From Oenococcus oeni DSM 20252 = AWRIB129 (lineage in GTDB: Bacteria > Bacillota > Bacilli > Lactobacillales > Lactobacillaceae): a DNA stretch of 64,000 bases. The position numbers and the translations under genes were made by a program. A model generated the notes under the pieces. That model had not been told where the DNA came from and did not search any database. It saw only the letters and a program-made list of their open reading frames with translations. Shown piece by piece: positions 37,019 to 46,052 of this stretch. Numbering within the stretch: the stretch's first letter is position 1; each line of letters begins with the position of its first letter. The stretch covers positions 186,001 to 250,000 of the forward strand of contig NZ_AQVA01000001.1 in NCBI RefSeq assembly GCF_000372485.1. Direction: 5' to 3'.

Positions 37019-37927
37019 ATGAGAAGTAAGAGGTTGTTTTTAATATTTTTTTCTCTTGCAGCGGTCTGCCTAGTATTTTTCGTTTGGAGTGACCATACCA
37101 GTGGTAAAACCACCGCAACGAATTCGAAAAAAACCTCTTTCAAAAGTATTCAAACAGATTTCAAAGAAGGTTGGAGTAAAATATTTAATCAAAAAACTTC
37201 CAGCAGTACGAATAGCAGTACGAATACGACAACGCAAAGCAATGCCAGCCCGATGATTTCTCAGGCTGAATTTACGAAAAAAATTAATGCAATTATCGGT
37301 AATTCCAAGGCCAATATTTATGTTTTGGATACAAAAACCGGAGCCAAACTAACTTATTCAAATAGCAATAAGGATTTCTGGCTGGCCAGTTCTGTGAAGG
37401 CTTCAATCCTGACACAGATTGTCAAAGACGATGGCCCTTTAACGGGCGACTTGAATGACATAGCAACGGAAATGGTTGAAATATCCGACAACCAATCAGC
37501 GATTGATTTGTTTGACGATATTGGTGGTTATCCGGCGCTTGAGTCGCTGTGGAAGAACTTGGGGATGACCTCGACGGTTGCTAATACCGAAGGTTTTGGT
37601 TTGTCGACATCGACAGCTGCTGATCAAATAAAATTACTGAAATATATTTTGACGATGCCGAGTAGCGACAAGAATTATATCTTAAATCTGATGTCCAATA
37701 TTACTTCGAGTCAGCGTTTTGGAATCGGTGTGATGAAAGACCCAGCTTTTAAAAACGGTTGGTTGAACGCTGATAATGGTACTTGGCATGTTAACACGAT
37801 TGGCTATTCGGATCACGAACGCTATCTGGTTGCGATTTTGACAAGGAACAACACTGATCAGGATAGTGGTGAGAACCTCGTCAGCAAGATTGCCGGTTAT
37901 ATTATTCCAAAAAGCAAAAACAATTAA
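37019..37927 (+). CDS. Membrane-anchored class A beta-lactamase-fold serine hydrolase
   Basis: 302 residues. An N-terminal anchor (RLFLIFFSLAAVCLVFFVW) is followed by a Ser/Thr/Asn-rich linker (residues 35-80) and the catalytic domain. SSVK near 124 and SDN near 155 are the first two class A motifs; the third reads KNGW (near 239) in place of KTG. Probably an extracellular cell-wall or beta-lactamase-like enzyme; activity unproved. No ribosome site precedes ATG 37019, and TATACT lies just upstream, so the leader may be very short. Confidence 0.8.
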   Translation: MRSKRLFLIFFSLAAVCLVFFVWSDHTSGKTTATNSKKTSFKSIQTDFKEGWSKIFNQKTSSSTNSSTNTTTQSNASPMISQAEFTKKINAIIGNSKANIYVLDTKTGAKLTYSNSNKDFWLASSVKASILTQIVKDDGPLTGDLNDIATEMVEISDNQSAIDLFDDIGGYPALESLWKNLGMTSTVANTEGFGLSTSTAADQIKLLKYILTMPSSDKNYILNLMSNITSSQRFGIGVMKDPAFKNGWLNADNGTWHVNTIGYSDHERYLVAILTRNNTDQDSGENLVSKIAGYIIPKSKNN

Positions 37928-37952
37928 GCTTTCGGCTTAGTTGTTTTTTTTT
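37918..37952 (+). terminator. Intrinsic terminator
   Basis: AACAAttAAGC (37919-37929) pairs with GCTTagTTGTT (37935-37945), followed by a long T-run; the left arm overlaps the stop codon region. Confidence 0.82.
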
Positions 37953-38020
37953 ATTTAAAATATTCATTTTTAAATTTAGAATTAAATAAGAGATATTTTT
38001 TAGAAATTCGGGGAGCAAAC

Positions 38021-39487
38021 ATGGAAGATGCAAGCAGACAAGCTGAATTGGTGAGAGAAGGTATTACCAGCAGTAGTGATTTGGTCGAACAGTCCTTAAA
38101 CAAAATCGAAAAAGGTAATTCCCAGCTCAATGCGGTTACTTATTTACGAGCCGACAGAGCGTTAGAAGAAGCCAAAGGAATAAGCGACCATGGTCAGCCT
38201 TTTTTTGGAGTTCCAATTTTATTGAAAGGTCTTGGCCAAAAATTAGCTGGTGAACCGGCGACTGCCAGTTCGCGTTTGTTAAAGAAACTTGTTGCCGACC
38301 AGACTGATTTTTATGTTCAAGCTCTACAAAAAGCCGGTTTCATTGTCATTGGGCAAACCAATGCCCCGGAATTCGGTTTCAAAAATATCACTGACCCGAC
38401 TCTTTATGGGCCAACACGCAATCCATGGAATCTTGATTATTATTCTGGTGGTTCTTCGGGAGGAGCGGCCAGCAGTATGGCGGCTGATTTTGTCAGCATT
38501 GCCAGCGGAAGTGATGGCGGTGGTTCGATTCGGATTCCGGCCTCTTTTTCTTCTTTGATTGGTTTGAAGCCGACCCGCGGACGGATTCCGGTTGGCCCGA
38601 CTGACTGGCGAACCTGGCAGGGGGCCTCGATTAGTTTTGCCTTGACGCGTTCGGTTCGGGACAATGCTCGGCTGCTTGACGCCATCCAAACGGTTCAACC
38701 AGCAGCAGCTTTTACTACGCCACTTTATGAAGCAGGATTTTTTGCCGGGATCGATCAACTTGATAGAAATCTGACAATTGCTTATACGACTAAATCTCCA
38801 GTCGGAACAGTAGTTAGCGATGAAGCAAAAACAGCAGTCGAAAACGCCGTCGATTTTCTTCGCTCGGAAGGTTTTCAGGTTGAAGAACAGGAAAATCCTT
38901 TGGACGGCAAAGAAATTATGCAGCTTTACTATCTAATGAACGCCGGGGAAACGGCTGCGATGTTTGCCGACATCGAAGAGGGGATTGGGCGACCTACAAA
39001 TATGCAGGATATGGAATTGATGTCTTGGGTTATTTATCAAGCCGGCAAACTCGTCACCGCTGGAGAATACAGCCAAGCCCTTAGTAAATGGGATATAGCC
39101 AGTTATCAAATGAATCAGTTTCACGGAAACTATAATCTTTATTTAACACCGACAACCGCTTATCCGGCGCCCAAATTGACGGATGAGTTGGTCAGCCCGG
39201 AATTACTCGGTCGGATGAAAGAGGTCACTTCGCTGAATTCGTCGTTTGAGCGTCAACAATTGATCTATGATGCTTTTTTGCCGAGTCTTGCTTTGACCCC
39301 TTTCACTCAACAAGCGAATCTGACTGGCGAACCAGCCATTTCTTTGCCGACTCATTTGACCGCGGCCGGCCTACCGCTTGGTATTCAATTTCAAGCAGCA
39401 AAAGGTCGCGAGATTGATCTTTTAAGAATTGCCCGCCTGTTTGAAAAACATAATTTGTTCCAGTTTTTGCATAAAACAGTATTTTGA
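38021..39487 (+). CDS. Amidase (amidase signature family)
   Basis: 488 residues. The Ser-cisSer-Lys triad is visible: Lys in PILLKGLG near 68, and YYSGGSSGGAASSMAA near 143 with GSDGGGSIRIPASF near 167. The C-terminal portion is complete. Substrate unknown; the family covers small amides and linear oligomers. Its own ribosome site (GGGGAG) and a strong terminator make it monocistronic. Confidence 0.92.
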   Translation: MEDASRQAELVREGITSSSDLVEQSLNKIEKGNSQLNAVTYLRADRALEEAKGISDHGQPFFGVPILLKGLGQKLAGEPATASSRLLKKLVADQTDFYVQALQKAGFIVIGQTNAPEFGFKNITDPTLYGPTRNPWNLDYYSGGSSGGAASSMAADFVSIASGSDGGGSIRIPASFSSLIGLKPTRGRIPVGPTDWRTWQGASISFALTRSVRDNARLLDAIQTVQPAAAFTTPLYEAGFFAGIDQLDRNLTIAYTTKSPVGTVVSDEAKTAVENAVDFLRSEGFQVEEQENPLDGKEIMQLYYLMNAGETAAMFADIEEGIGRPTNMQDMELMSWVIYQAGKLVTAGEYSQALSKWDIASYQMNQFHGNYNLYLTPTTAYPAPKLTDELVSPELLGRMKEVTSLNSSFERQQLIYDAFLPSLALTPFTQQANLTGEPAISLPTHLTAAGLPLGIQFQAAKGREIDLLRIARLFEKHNLFQFLHKTVF

Positions 39488-39520
39488 GGTAATTGATATA
39501 TTTTTTGAACAATTTTTTGA

Positions 39521-39552
39521 GCCAATTGATGTTACATCAATTGGCTTTTTTT
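39521..39552 (+). terminator. Strong terminator after amidase
   Basis: Perfect 11-base stem (39521-39531 with 39535-39545), three-base loop, seven T. Confidence 0.92.
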
Positions 39553-39626
39553 ATTTACAATATCGAAATATTTATTTAAAAAATAAATTTTATTAAAAAA
39601 TTATATAAAACTACTATTTTTTACAT

Positions 39627-39640
39627 TGCAAGCGTTCTCT
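39627..39640 (+). promoter_or_regulatory. cre-like site in adhesin-remnant region
   Basis: TGCAAGCGTTCTCT, preceded by T, fits the relaxed CcpA consensus WTGNAANCGNWNNCW at all fixed positions. It lies upstream of a gene remnant and may be a leftover of that gene's regulation. Confidence 0.35.
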
Positions 39641-39683
39641 AAAATGCTATATCGCGCTATGGCTTCACGTAATTAGCCTTTAA

Positions 39684-39866
39684 GAAATACACTTCACAGT
39701 CATCTTCAATCAACAGACTCCAGCCTTGGTTAAGGCTGGAAATTCGGAAAAAACCGGTTCGGTAATTCTGACGAAAACAGATGTCAACGCCGGCAAAAAG
39801 TTAGCCGGCGCGGTCTTTGATCTTTATAAGGCCAATAGAGATAAGCTAAAGACAGCGCTTCTCTAA
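39684..39866 (+). pseudogene. Remnant of a SpaA/Cna-B-type surface adhesin
   Basis: The plus-strand frame from 39684 reads EIHFTVIFNQQ, then TGSVILTKTDVNAGKKLAGA followed by VFDLYKAN. The second part is the opening of a SpaA/Cna-B prealbumin-like domain of LPxTG pilin or collagen-adhesin proteins (the xVxLTKTDxxxGKxLxGAxFxL pattern). The frame is closed by TAA at 39681-39683 and loses similarity at about 39838, where the antisense end of the PRD regulator begins. About 50 residues of a protein normally many hundreds long, so a rearrangement scar. Confidence 0.7.
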
Positions 39867-41544
39867 AATTATTTGCGTGATCTACAAAAGATATATTTGA
39901 TTTAGTAAAAATCTCTTCAAGCTTAGTATGCGAATTGTTTGTAATTTTGCTTTTATTGTTCAGAAAGTTCGTTGAAGAATTTTCAATGTATTGTTTCAAA
40001 GCTTTTTTTAGTTCGTTAACATTTTCAATCCTTGCATATTCGGAAATAATGTCTAAAAGTCCCTCGATATTCATCTTGGGATTTTTTGTTTCAACCAGGC
40101 CTTCTTTTTTTAAAGCCGATTCAATATTTTTCCAATCCTGCTTACCTGGGATTGCTGAAACTTTTAAAACATTAATTCCTTTACGATTTTTAATTTTTAT
40201 TGTTGAAACAATTAGTTTAATATCTTCCAGAGATGAATTCTCATAGCTTAATGTGTTGTAGGGTTTTGAGAAAGCAACTTCGGGAAATCTGTCCTCTAAT
40301 TGCTGCTTTAATATTCGTGATGTTCCAATTCCACTCGAACAGACAATCATGACATCGTTTTTTTGTTTTTTTAAATTCTCGGCTTCGATTGCTTTAATTT
40401 CACCTCCAAAGTAAAGTGCGATTAAAGCAAGTTCATCATCCGGAATATCTTTTTTGACGAACTCTTCAAATGGTCGTACGGAAAACCTTGTAAAAGAAAA
40501 TAGCTGTTCATATTTTTGCTTGATTAAATCCAAATCTGGGTGCTTGTAGGATATACCGTATTTTATTCGATAATAGGTGGCTAATAAATGAGTCGAAAGA
40601 TTAACCTGCAGAGAATCCAGCCTTAAGTTAACACCGGCTATTCGATTAAAACGGAAAATTATTTTCTTTGCGATTGGCAATATCTCTTGAATTCCGCCAT
40701 ACTCTTTATTTGCTTTATCGAATTGGCTTGAATGAATTGTATTGATCAAGTAACTTGCTTCGCCCAAATTGACGACATGATTTTTAAATAAAAATTTTTG
40801 TGCCCATTCCAAAGCAATTAGATTGCTCGGAATAACATTTGTATTTTCCAATCTATTCACCGGATTTTGAATTCTGTCGATATACCAATCCAAATAGGCA
40901 CTCAAACAAATAAAAGCATCATCAGTAAAAAAATTCCCGGTCATTCTTTCAAACTCTTTTAAAAGAGGGTTGATGTTTTGAACTGATTCGACTCGCTTTG
41001 CAAGTAAAGAAAATAAAATTGGATTTCCTTTTGAGAACTGTTCGTATATCCAATTTCTTTTTTGAATTTCAGGACCATTGATCGTATGGCCGCCGCTGTT
41101 TTTCGATAAAGAAAGCTGATAATCCTTTAGAATACAACTGATTTTCTTAAAATCTTTATCGGCTGTATTTCTGCTTACATCGAATTTTGTTTCGATTAGT
41201 GTCAACGACACTTTTTCCCTGTTGATTAATAACCAAATAATAGTTTCAATTCTTTGTTTTCCCGAGAAATTAAAAAATTCTTCATTTTTTTCGTTATTAA
41301 ATCTTTTTGATTTTTCTAGCGCGGATATTGTTTCTTGGTTTAAATAAAATCCCAAATTTTTAACGTTAATTACTTTGTCGAAACCTTTTTCATCCAGAAA
41401 TTGGTTCATTTTTTCGATTGAATAATAAACAGATCGACGGGATATCGATAACTGTTTTTCAAGTTCCGGGATTGTGATTAGATCTTTTGAACTAAGAAAC
41501 AAGTTCAACATCTGGTTAACACGTTTATTTTTCGAAGTGTACAT
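39784..41544 (-). CDS. PRD-containing PTS regulator (BglG/MtlR type), C-terminally truncated
   Basis: 586 residues. N-terminal HTH domains (10-130), two PRD modules (about 180-390), an EIIB-like domain with VMIVCSSGIGTSRIL near 402, and a partial EIIA-like domain. The EIIA part is entered at SNISFVDHANNFREALSLAY and then breaks into YWPYKDQRPRRLTFCRR, which is antisense to the SpaA remnant. About 100 residues including the EIIA histidine are missing. It diverges from the PTS genes it should control. Activity is doubtful or constitutive. Confidence 0.85.
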   Translation of the reverse strand: MYTSKNKRVNQMLNLFLSSKDLITIPELEKQLSISRRSVYYSIEKMNQFLDEKGFDKVINVKNLGFYLNQETISALEKSKRFNNEKNEEFFNFSGKQRIETIIWLLINREKVSLTLIETKFDVSRNTADKDFKKISCILKDYQLSLSKNSGGHTINGPEIQKRNWIYEQFSKGNPILFSLLAKRVESVQNINPLLKEFERMTGNFFTDDAFICLSAYLDWYIDRIQNPVNRLENTNVIPSNLIALEWAQKFLFKNHVVNLGEASYLINTIHSSQFDKANKEYGGIQEILPIAKKIIFRFNRIAGVNLRLDSLQVNLSTHLLATYYRIKYGISYKHPDLDLIKQKYEQLFSFTRFSVRPFEEFVKKDIPDDELALIALYFGGEIKAIEAENLKKQKNDVMIVCSSGIGTSRILKQQLEDRFPEVAFSKPYNTLSYENSSLEDIKLIVSTIKIKNRKGINVLKVSAIPGKQDWKNIESALKKEGLVETKNPKMNIEGLLDIISEYARIENVNELKKALKQYIENSSTNFLNNKSKITNNSHTKLEEIFTKSNISFVDHANNFREALSLAYLYWPYKDQRPRRLTFCRR

Positions 41545-41560
41545 CGCTTAATTCCTTTGG

Positions 41561-41598
41561 TGCACTTTTTGCACTGCCTATATTGCTATTTTTGCACT
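41561..41598. promoter_or_regulatory. Three TGCACT repeats in the divergent PTS promoter
   Basis: TGCACT occurs at 41561-41566, 41570-41575 and 41593-41598; the last two are embedded in identical TTTTTGCACT decamers 23 bases apart. They lie between the PRD regulator and the EIIA gene and are plausible regulator-binding sites. Confidence 0.45.
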
Positions 41599-41612
41599 TG
41601 TTAGCGCTTACA
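41599..41612 (+). promoter_or_regulatory. cre (CcpA) site upstream of PTS operon
   Basis: TGTTAGCGCTTACA matches the strict cre consensus TGWAARCGYTWNCW at 13 of 14 positions, with a palindromic AGCGCT core. It is placed 41 bases before the EIIA ATG, consistent with catabolite repression. Confidence 0.6.
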
Positions 41613-41652
41613 GCAAGATATAGTCTTATTTCTTGGGAAGAGAGGTGAATAT

Positions 41653-42135
41653 ATGCTTTCTAATTTATTGAATGAGAAAACAGTTAGAATCGCTGATGGA
41701 AAAAAATTAGATTGGAAAACATCTATTAAAGAAGCGTCAAAACCGCTTTTAGAGGATGGAACGATTCTAAATGGCTACGTAAGTTCAATGATTGATGTTG
41801 TTGAAAAAGAGGGTCCCTACATAAATATCGGACCGGGAATTGCATTAGCCCATGCTCAACCGAATGGTTTTGTTAATCGTGTTGGTATGGCGCTATTAAA
41901 GACTAAAGATTCAATTGCCTTGACTTCTAAAGACCACATGATAAACATCTGGTTTGTCTTGGCTGCAGTTGATTCTAACAGTCATTTGGAATCAATCAAG
42001 GAACTTACTAAGTTATTGACTGATCCAAATAATGTTGAAAAGCTACTATCCGCCAATAGTGTTTGTGATCTTCTCAATGTAATAAAGAATGTCGATTTAA
42101 ATTTCGCTGTCAAAAGAAAAGAGGATAAAAAATGA
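41653..42135 (+). CDS. PTS EIIA component, ascorbate/SgaA-like
   Basis: 160-residue EIIA of the PtsN/mannitol-like fold. GPYINIGPGIALAHAQPNG near 55 contains the phosphorylatable His (IALAHA). It passes phosphate to the EIIB encoded next. Overlap of four bases (ATGA) with EIIB. AGAGGTG precedes the ATG. Confidence 0.88.
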   Translation: MLSNLLNEKTVRIADGKKLDWKTSIKEASKPLLEDGTILNGYVSSMIDVVEKEGPYINIGPGIALAHAQPNGFVNRVGMALLKTKDSIALTSKDHMINIWFVLAAVDSNSHLESIKELTKLLTDPNNVEKLLSANSVCDLLNVIKNVDLNFAVKRKEDKK

Positions 42136-42431
42136 GACTTGCCGCTGTATGTCAATCAGGTATGGGTACTAGTTTTATGGTACAGATGAATATTCAAAAT
42201 GTACTTAATGATGAGGGGGCCGATACAGGCAATTTCGAGCTTTCCCATATGGATGTCGGTTCAGCAACACCTGATTCGGCGGATTACTTTTTTATCGAAA
42301 GTACACTTGAAACGGCTTTGGGAAATTTGCCAAAGGAGAAAGTAGTTCTGCTTAAATCCATTATCGATGCAGACGAAACCAAACAAAAAGTTAATGAAAT
42401 CCTTGATAAAAACAAAATTAATCATAAATAA
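42132..42431 (+). CDS. PTS EIIB component, ascorbate-like
   Basis: 99 residues. AAVCQSGMGTSFMVQ near residue 4 holds the phosphocysteine loop of lactose/ascorbate-type EIIB proteins. Intact, but it has no intact EIIC partner here because the next gene is interrupted. Confidence 0.9.
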   Translation: MRLAAVCQSGMGTSFMVQMNIQNVLNDEGADTGNFELSHMDVGSATPDSADYFFIESTLETALGNLPKEKVVLLKSIIDADETKQKVNEILDKNKINHK

Positions 42432-42449
42432 AAACAGGAGTCGTTAATC

Positions 42450-43820
42450 ATGAAAAAAATACTGGAATTATTTGTATCAATAGCGAGCCAACCCGCCATC
42501 CTTGTTGCCTTGATATTAATGGTTGGATTGTTGCTTCAAAAGAAAAAGGCTAATGAAGTTGTCGCAGGTACAATTAAAACCTTCGCCGGTTTTCTTGTAT
42601 TAACCGGTGGTGCAACTATTTTGAAAACTGCCTTGGCACCCTTTGCAAAAATGTTTCAATTCGCCCTACATGTTCAAGGTGTTGTTCCGTCCAATGAAGC
42701 AGTCGTTGCGATTGCTTTAGTAAAATACGGAACTCCAACTGCTTTAATTATGCTAACAGGAATGATCGTGAATATTTTGTTAGCCAGATTTACAAGATTT
42801 AAATATATTTTCCTGACCGGTCAAGCGATGCTTTATATGTCTTGCCTATCTGCAGTTATTTTAATTTCTGCAGGTATGGGTGATGGCTGGCAAACAATTT
42901 TATTCGGTGGAATATTCGAAGGAACATTGCTTACTATTACACCAGCTCTTTGCCAGCCTTTTATGCGCAAGATTACAAAAAGTGATCAAGTTGCGATGGG
43001 CCATACCGGTAATATCGGCTATGCATCAGCTGGATTGATTGGAAAACTTTTTGGGGATAAAAGTAAGAGTACTGAAGATCTTAATATCCCCAAAAGTTTA
43101 GGGTTCTTGAGAGATTCTACTGTTTAGATTGCTCTTTTAATGAGTGTTGTTTATGTCATCTTGGCAATTGCCACCGGTCCGAACTATATTGAAAGCAAAT
43201 TAAGTGGTGGCACTAACTACATTGTTTATTCAATTATTCAGGCAGGAACATTTGCTGCCGGGTTCGTTGTTGTTTTACAAGGTGTTCGTATGATTCTTGG
43301 AGAAATTGTTCCTGCCTTTCAGGGAATCGCCAAGAAACTTGTTCCAAATTCAAAGCCTGCACTTGATGTCCCGATTATCTTTCCCTACGCACCAAATGCT
43401 GTTTTGATAGGTTTCTTTGTCAGCTTTTTTGTTGGAACTCTAAGTATGTTTGCAATGATTGCACTTGGAACGACTGTTATTATTCCAGGAGTTGTTGGCC
43501 ACTTTTTCTGTGGAGCAGCTTCAGGTATTTATGGAAATTCAACTGGCGGAAGACGTGGGGCTGTTTTGGGAGCAACATTTAATAGTTTGCTGATTTCCTG
43601 GTTACCACTATTTATTCTTCCGGTTCTTGGAACTCTCAAATTAGCTGCATCGACTTTTGCCGATACGGATTACCTGATTCCAGGAATATTGGTCGGTAAA
43701 TTAGGTAGCTATGGAGCAATAACACTTGTTTCCGGAATATTGATTTTCCTGCTTGTAGTTGTTTTGACCTCAATCGTATTAAATGCAAAGGACCGCTCAA
43801 AAGTGGTTCCTGCTAAATAA
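42450..43820 (+). pseudogene. PTS EIIC (UlaA/SgaT-like) interrupted by an amber codon
   Basis: A 456-codon frame broken only by TAG at 43125-43127. The first part (225 residues) ends LGFLRDSTV; the second resumes in the same frame IALLMSVVYVILA and runs to 43820. Together they form the 10-12 TM ascorbate permease fold, with GHTGNIGYASAGLIGK in the first part and FCGAASGIYGNSTGGRRGA in the second. The position after RDSTV often holds Ser in relatives, so a TCG-to-TAG change would explain it. Reinitiation at ATG 43140 would yield only half a transporter. Confidence 0.85.
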
Positions 43821-43856
43821 TTTTTTAAATAATCAATCTATTAAAGAGGAGGACAA

Positions 43857-45896
43857 ATGATCGATACTCAATTTGAAAATATTCCACTTAAAGAATTGAA
43901 CCGTCAAGACGAACAGCAGGCAGTCAATGCGATCCGTTTTCTCAGTCTCGATATGATCCAAAAGGCTAATTCCGGCCACCCGGGCCTGCCCTTGGACGCT
44001 GCCCCGATGGCCTACACGCTTTTTCAAAAGTTCCTTAATTTTAACAATCGCGATCCATATTGGATCAACCGGGACCGTTTTGTTTTAAGTGCCGGCCATG
44101 GCTCGGCTCTGCTTTACAGCCTGCTTCATTTGAACGGATTTAAAGTCGGGATCGATGATCTAAAACGGTTTCGTCAGTTGGATTCACTAACGCCGGGTCA
44201 CCCGGAGTGGAAACACACCCCGGGAATCGATGCGACAACCGGTCCTTTGGGTCAGGGGCTGACGATGGCTGTTGGCATGGCGATGGCCGAAAAACATCTT
44301 TCGGCCATCTATAATCGCCCTGGTTTTAACATCTTCGATCACGAGACCTATGTGATCGTCGGCGATGGGGACTTAATGGAAGGGATCAGTCAAGAATCAA
44401 TGGCAATTGCCGGTGAGAAAAGATTAAGTAAATTAATCGTTCTCTTTGATTCCAACGATGTCTCCTTAGATGGCTCCTTAAAGCTTTCGACCGGCGAAAA
44501 GATTCAGGATCGGATTATCGGCAACGGCTGGGATTACCAGTTTGTCGCCGATGGCAATAATTTGTCTGATATTGATGAAGCAATCAGAGAAGCGAAAAAG
44601 AGCGACAAACCATCCTTTATCGAAATAAAGACAATCATTGGCTACGGCACGCCGCTTCAGGGCAGCAGCAAAGTCCACGGGGCGGCAATCGGCGAAGAGA
44701 ACGTGGCCAAGACCAGGGATTTCTATCACTGGCCCTATCAGCCCTTTGAAATTCCAAAAGATGTTTACGATCTTTTTAACGACAGTCATCAAGCCAAAGA
44801 CCGGTATTATAAAAGTTGGCAAGAATCCTTTCAGCTTTACGCCGAAGCTTTTCCTCGATTAGCAGAGCAGCTGGAAAATAATGATTCGACTTTAAATACC
44901 GATAATCTGAAATTGGCTGAAAATAATGATCAAGAACTAGCAACCCGTGTAAGCAGTTCTGAGGTCATGCAACAAATCGCCGATCAAAACAGGACTTTCT
45001 GGGGCGGTTCGGCCGATCTTTCGTCATCTAACAAGACCTATCTGAAAGATCAAGGCGATTTTACCGATTTAACGCCTCAGGGTTCAAACGTTTTTTATGG
45101 AGTTCGTGAATTTGCGATGGCCGCAATTACCAATGGCATTCTCCTCCATGGCAATAGTCGCGCCTTTGCTTCGACCTTCTTTATCTTCAGCGATTATATG
45201 AAGCCGGCCATTCGCTTGGCCGCCCTGCAAAAACTCGCTTCGATCTTCATTTTTTCTCATGATTCCTTAGCTGTCGGCGAAGACGGGCCGACTCATCAAC
45301 CGGTTGAACAGTTAGAGACGCTTCGGACCACGCCGGGAATCGATGTTTATCGTCCTGCCGATCAAAACGAAACCCTGGCCGCTTGGAAGGCCATTGCCAA
45401 AACAACGAATCGTCCAACGGCTTTGGTTACTTCAAGACAAAAGCTGCCTGTATTAAGAGAAACAAAGGACGCTCCAGTAGAAAGAGGAGCCTACATTGTT
45501 TCCTCAGCCAAAAAAGATCTTCCCGATGCGATTCTGATTGCCAGCGGGTCAGAACTCCATTTGGCTCTGGAAGCTAAAAGAGAACTTGAAAAAGAAGGTT
45601 ACGATCTTTCAGTTGTCTCGATGCCCAGCATGGAGGCTTTTCAAAGGCAAAGTGAAGAATATCAAGCAAGTGTCCTGCCCAAGCAGGTCGTTAACCGTTT
45701 GTCGATCGAAATGGCATCGAGTTTGGCTTGGGGACGCTATACCGGAATTTTTGGAAAGAATCTTGCCGTCGATACTTTTGGCAAATCTGGCAAGGCAAAT
45801 GATGTAATCGACGATTACGGTTTCAATCTTGCCCATATATCCCGGATGGTCAAAAAGATGATCGACGAAAATAAAAACTTACAAATAGTCAAATAA
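43857..45896 (+). CDS. tkt: Transketolase
   Basis: 679 residues, full length. The N-terminal TPP domain has SGHPGLPLDAAPMAY and GDGDLMEGISQE (TPP/Mg motif near 158); the middle domain has FGVRE-like YGVREFAMA, and SVGEDGPTHQPVEQ-like AVGEDGPTHQPVEQ near 473. It moves two-carbon units between pentose and triose/hexose phosphates. It follows the broken PTS operon by 36 bases with a strong AGAGGAGG site, consistent with a pentose-phosphate fate for the PTS sugar. Confidence 0.95.
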   Translation: MIDTQFENIPLKELNRQDEQQAVNAIRFLSLDMIQKANSGHPGLPLDAAPMAYTLFQKFLNFNNRDPYWINRDRFVLSAGHGSALLYSLLHLNGFKVGIDDLKRFRQLDSLTPGHPEWKHTPGIDATTGPLGQGLTMAVGMAMAEKHLSAIYNRPGFNIFDHETYVIVGDGDLMEGISQESMAIAGEKRLSKLIVLFDSNDVSLDGSLKLSTGEKIQDRIIGNGWDYQFVADGNNLSDIDEAIREAKKSDKPSFIEIKTIIGYGTPLQGSSKVHGAAIGEENVAKTRDFYHWPYQPFEIPKDVYDLFNDSHQAKDRYYKSWQESFQLYAEAFPRLAEQLENNDSTLNTDNLKLAENNDQELATRVSSSEVMQQIADQNRTFWGGSADLSSSNKTYLKDQGDFTDLTPQGSNVFYGVREFAMAAITNGILLHGNSRAFASTFFIFSDYMKPAIRLAALQKLASIFIFSHDSLAVGEDGPTHQPVEQLETLRTTPGIDVYRPADQNETLAAWKAIAKTTNRPTALVTSRQKLPVLRETKDAPVERGAYIVSSAKKDLPDAILIASGSELHLALEAKRELEKEGYDLSVVSMPSMEAFQRQSEEYQASVLPKQVVNRLSIEMASSLAWGRYTGIFGKNLAVDTFGKSGKANDVIDDYGFNLAHISRMVKKMIDENKNLQIVK

Positions 45897-45940
45897 ACTT
45901 ATTTTTCAATCTTACAGTCGGATTATGAAAAGTGATATTG

Positions 45941-45975
45941 AAAAGGCGTCGGTTAATAGCTGCGGCGCCTTTTTG
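45941..45975 (+). terminator. Terminator of transketolase
   Basis: AAAAGGCG (45941-45948) pairs with CGCCTTTT (45966-45973), loop with internal pairing, then T. Confidence 0.82.
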
Positions 45976-46052
45976 TTTGCAATAGTAATTCGATTATAGC
46001 CATCATTTATAATTAGGATAGATTTGAATTTTCTTGGAAGGGAGGAAAGAGA

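Noticed and set aside
41557-41573. Sigma-54-like promoter (TTGG ... TTGCA with GG-N10-GC spacing)
   Set aside because: The activator here is a PRD/MtlR-type regulator without an AAA+ sigma-54 domain, and the bases coincide with the TGCACT repeats, which explain the pattern better.
42450-43820. Two separate small membrane proteins instead of one interrupted EIIC
   Set aside because: Both pieces are in the same frame, separated by a single stop, and each carries half of one known permease fold.
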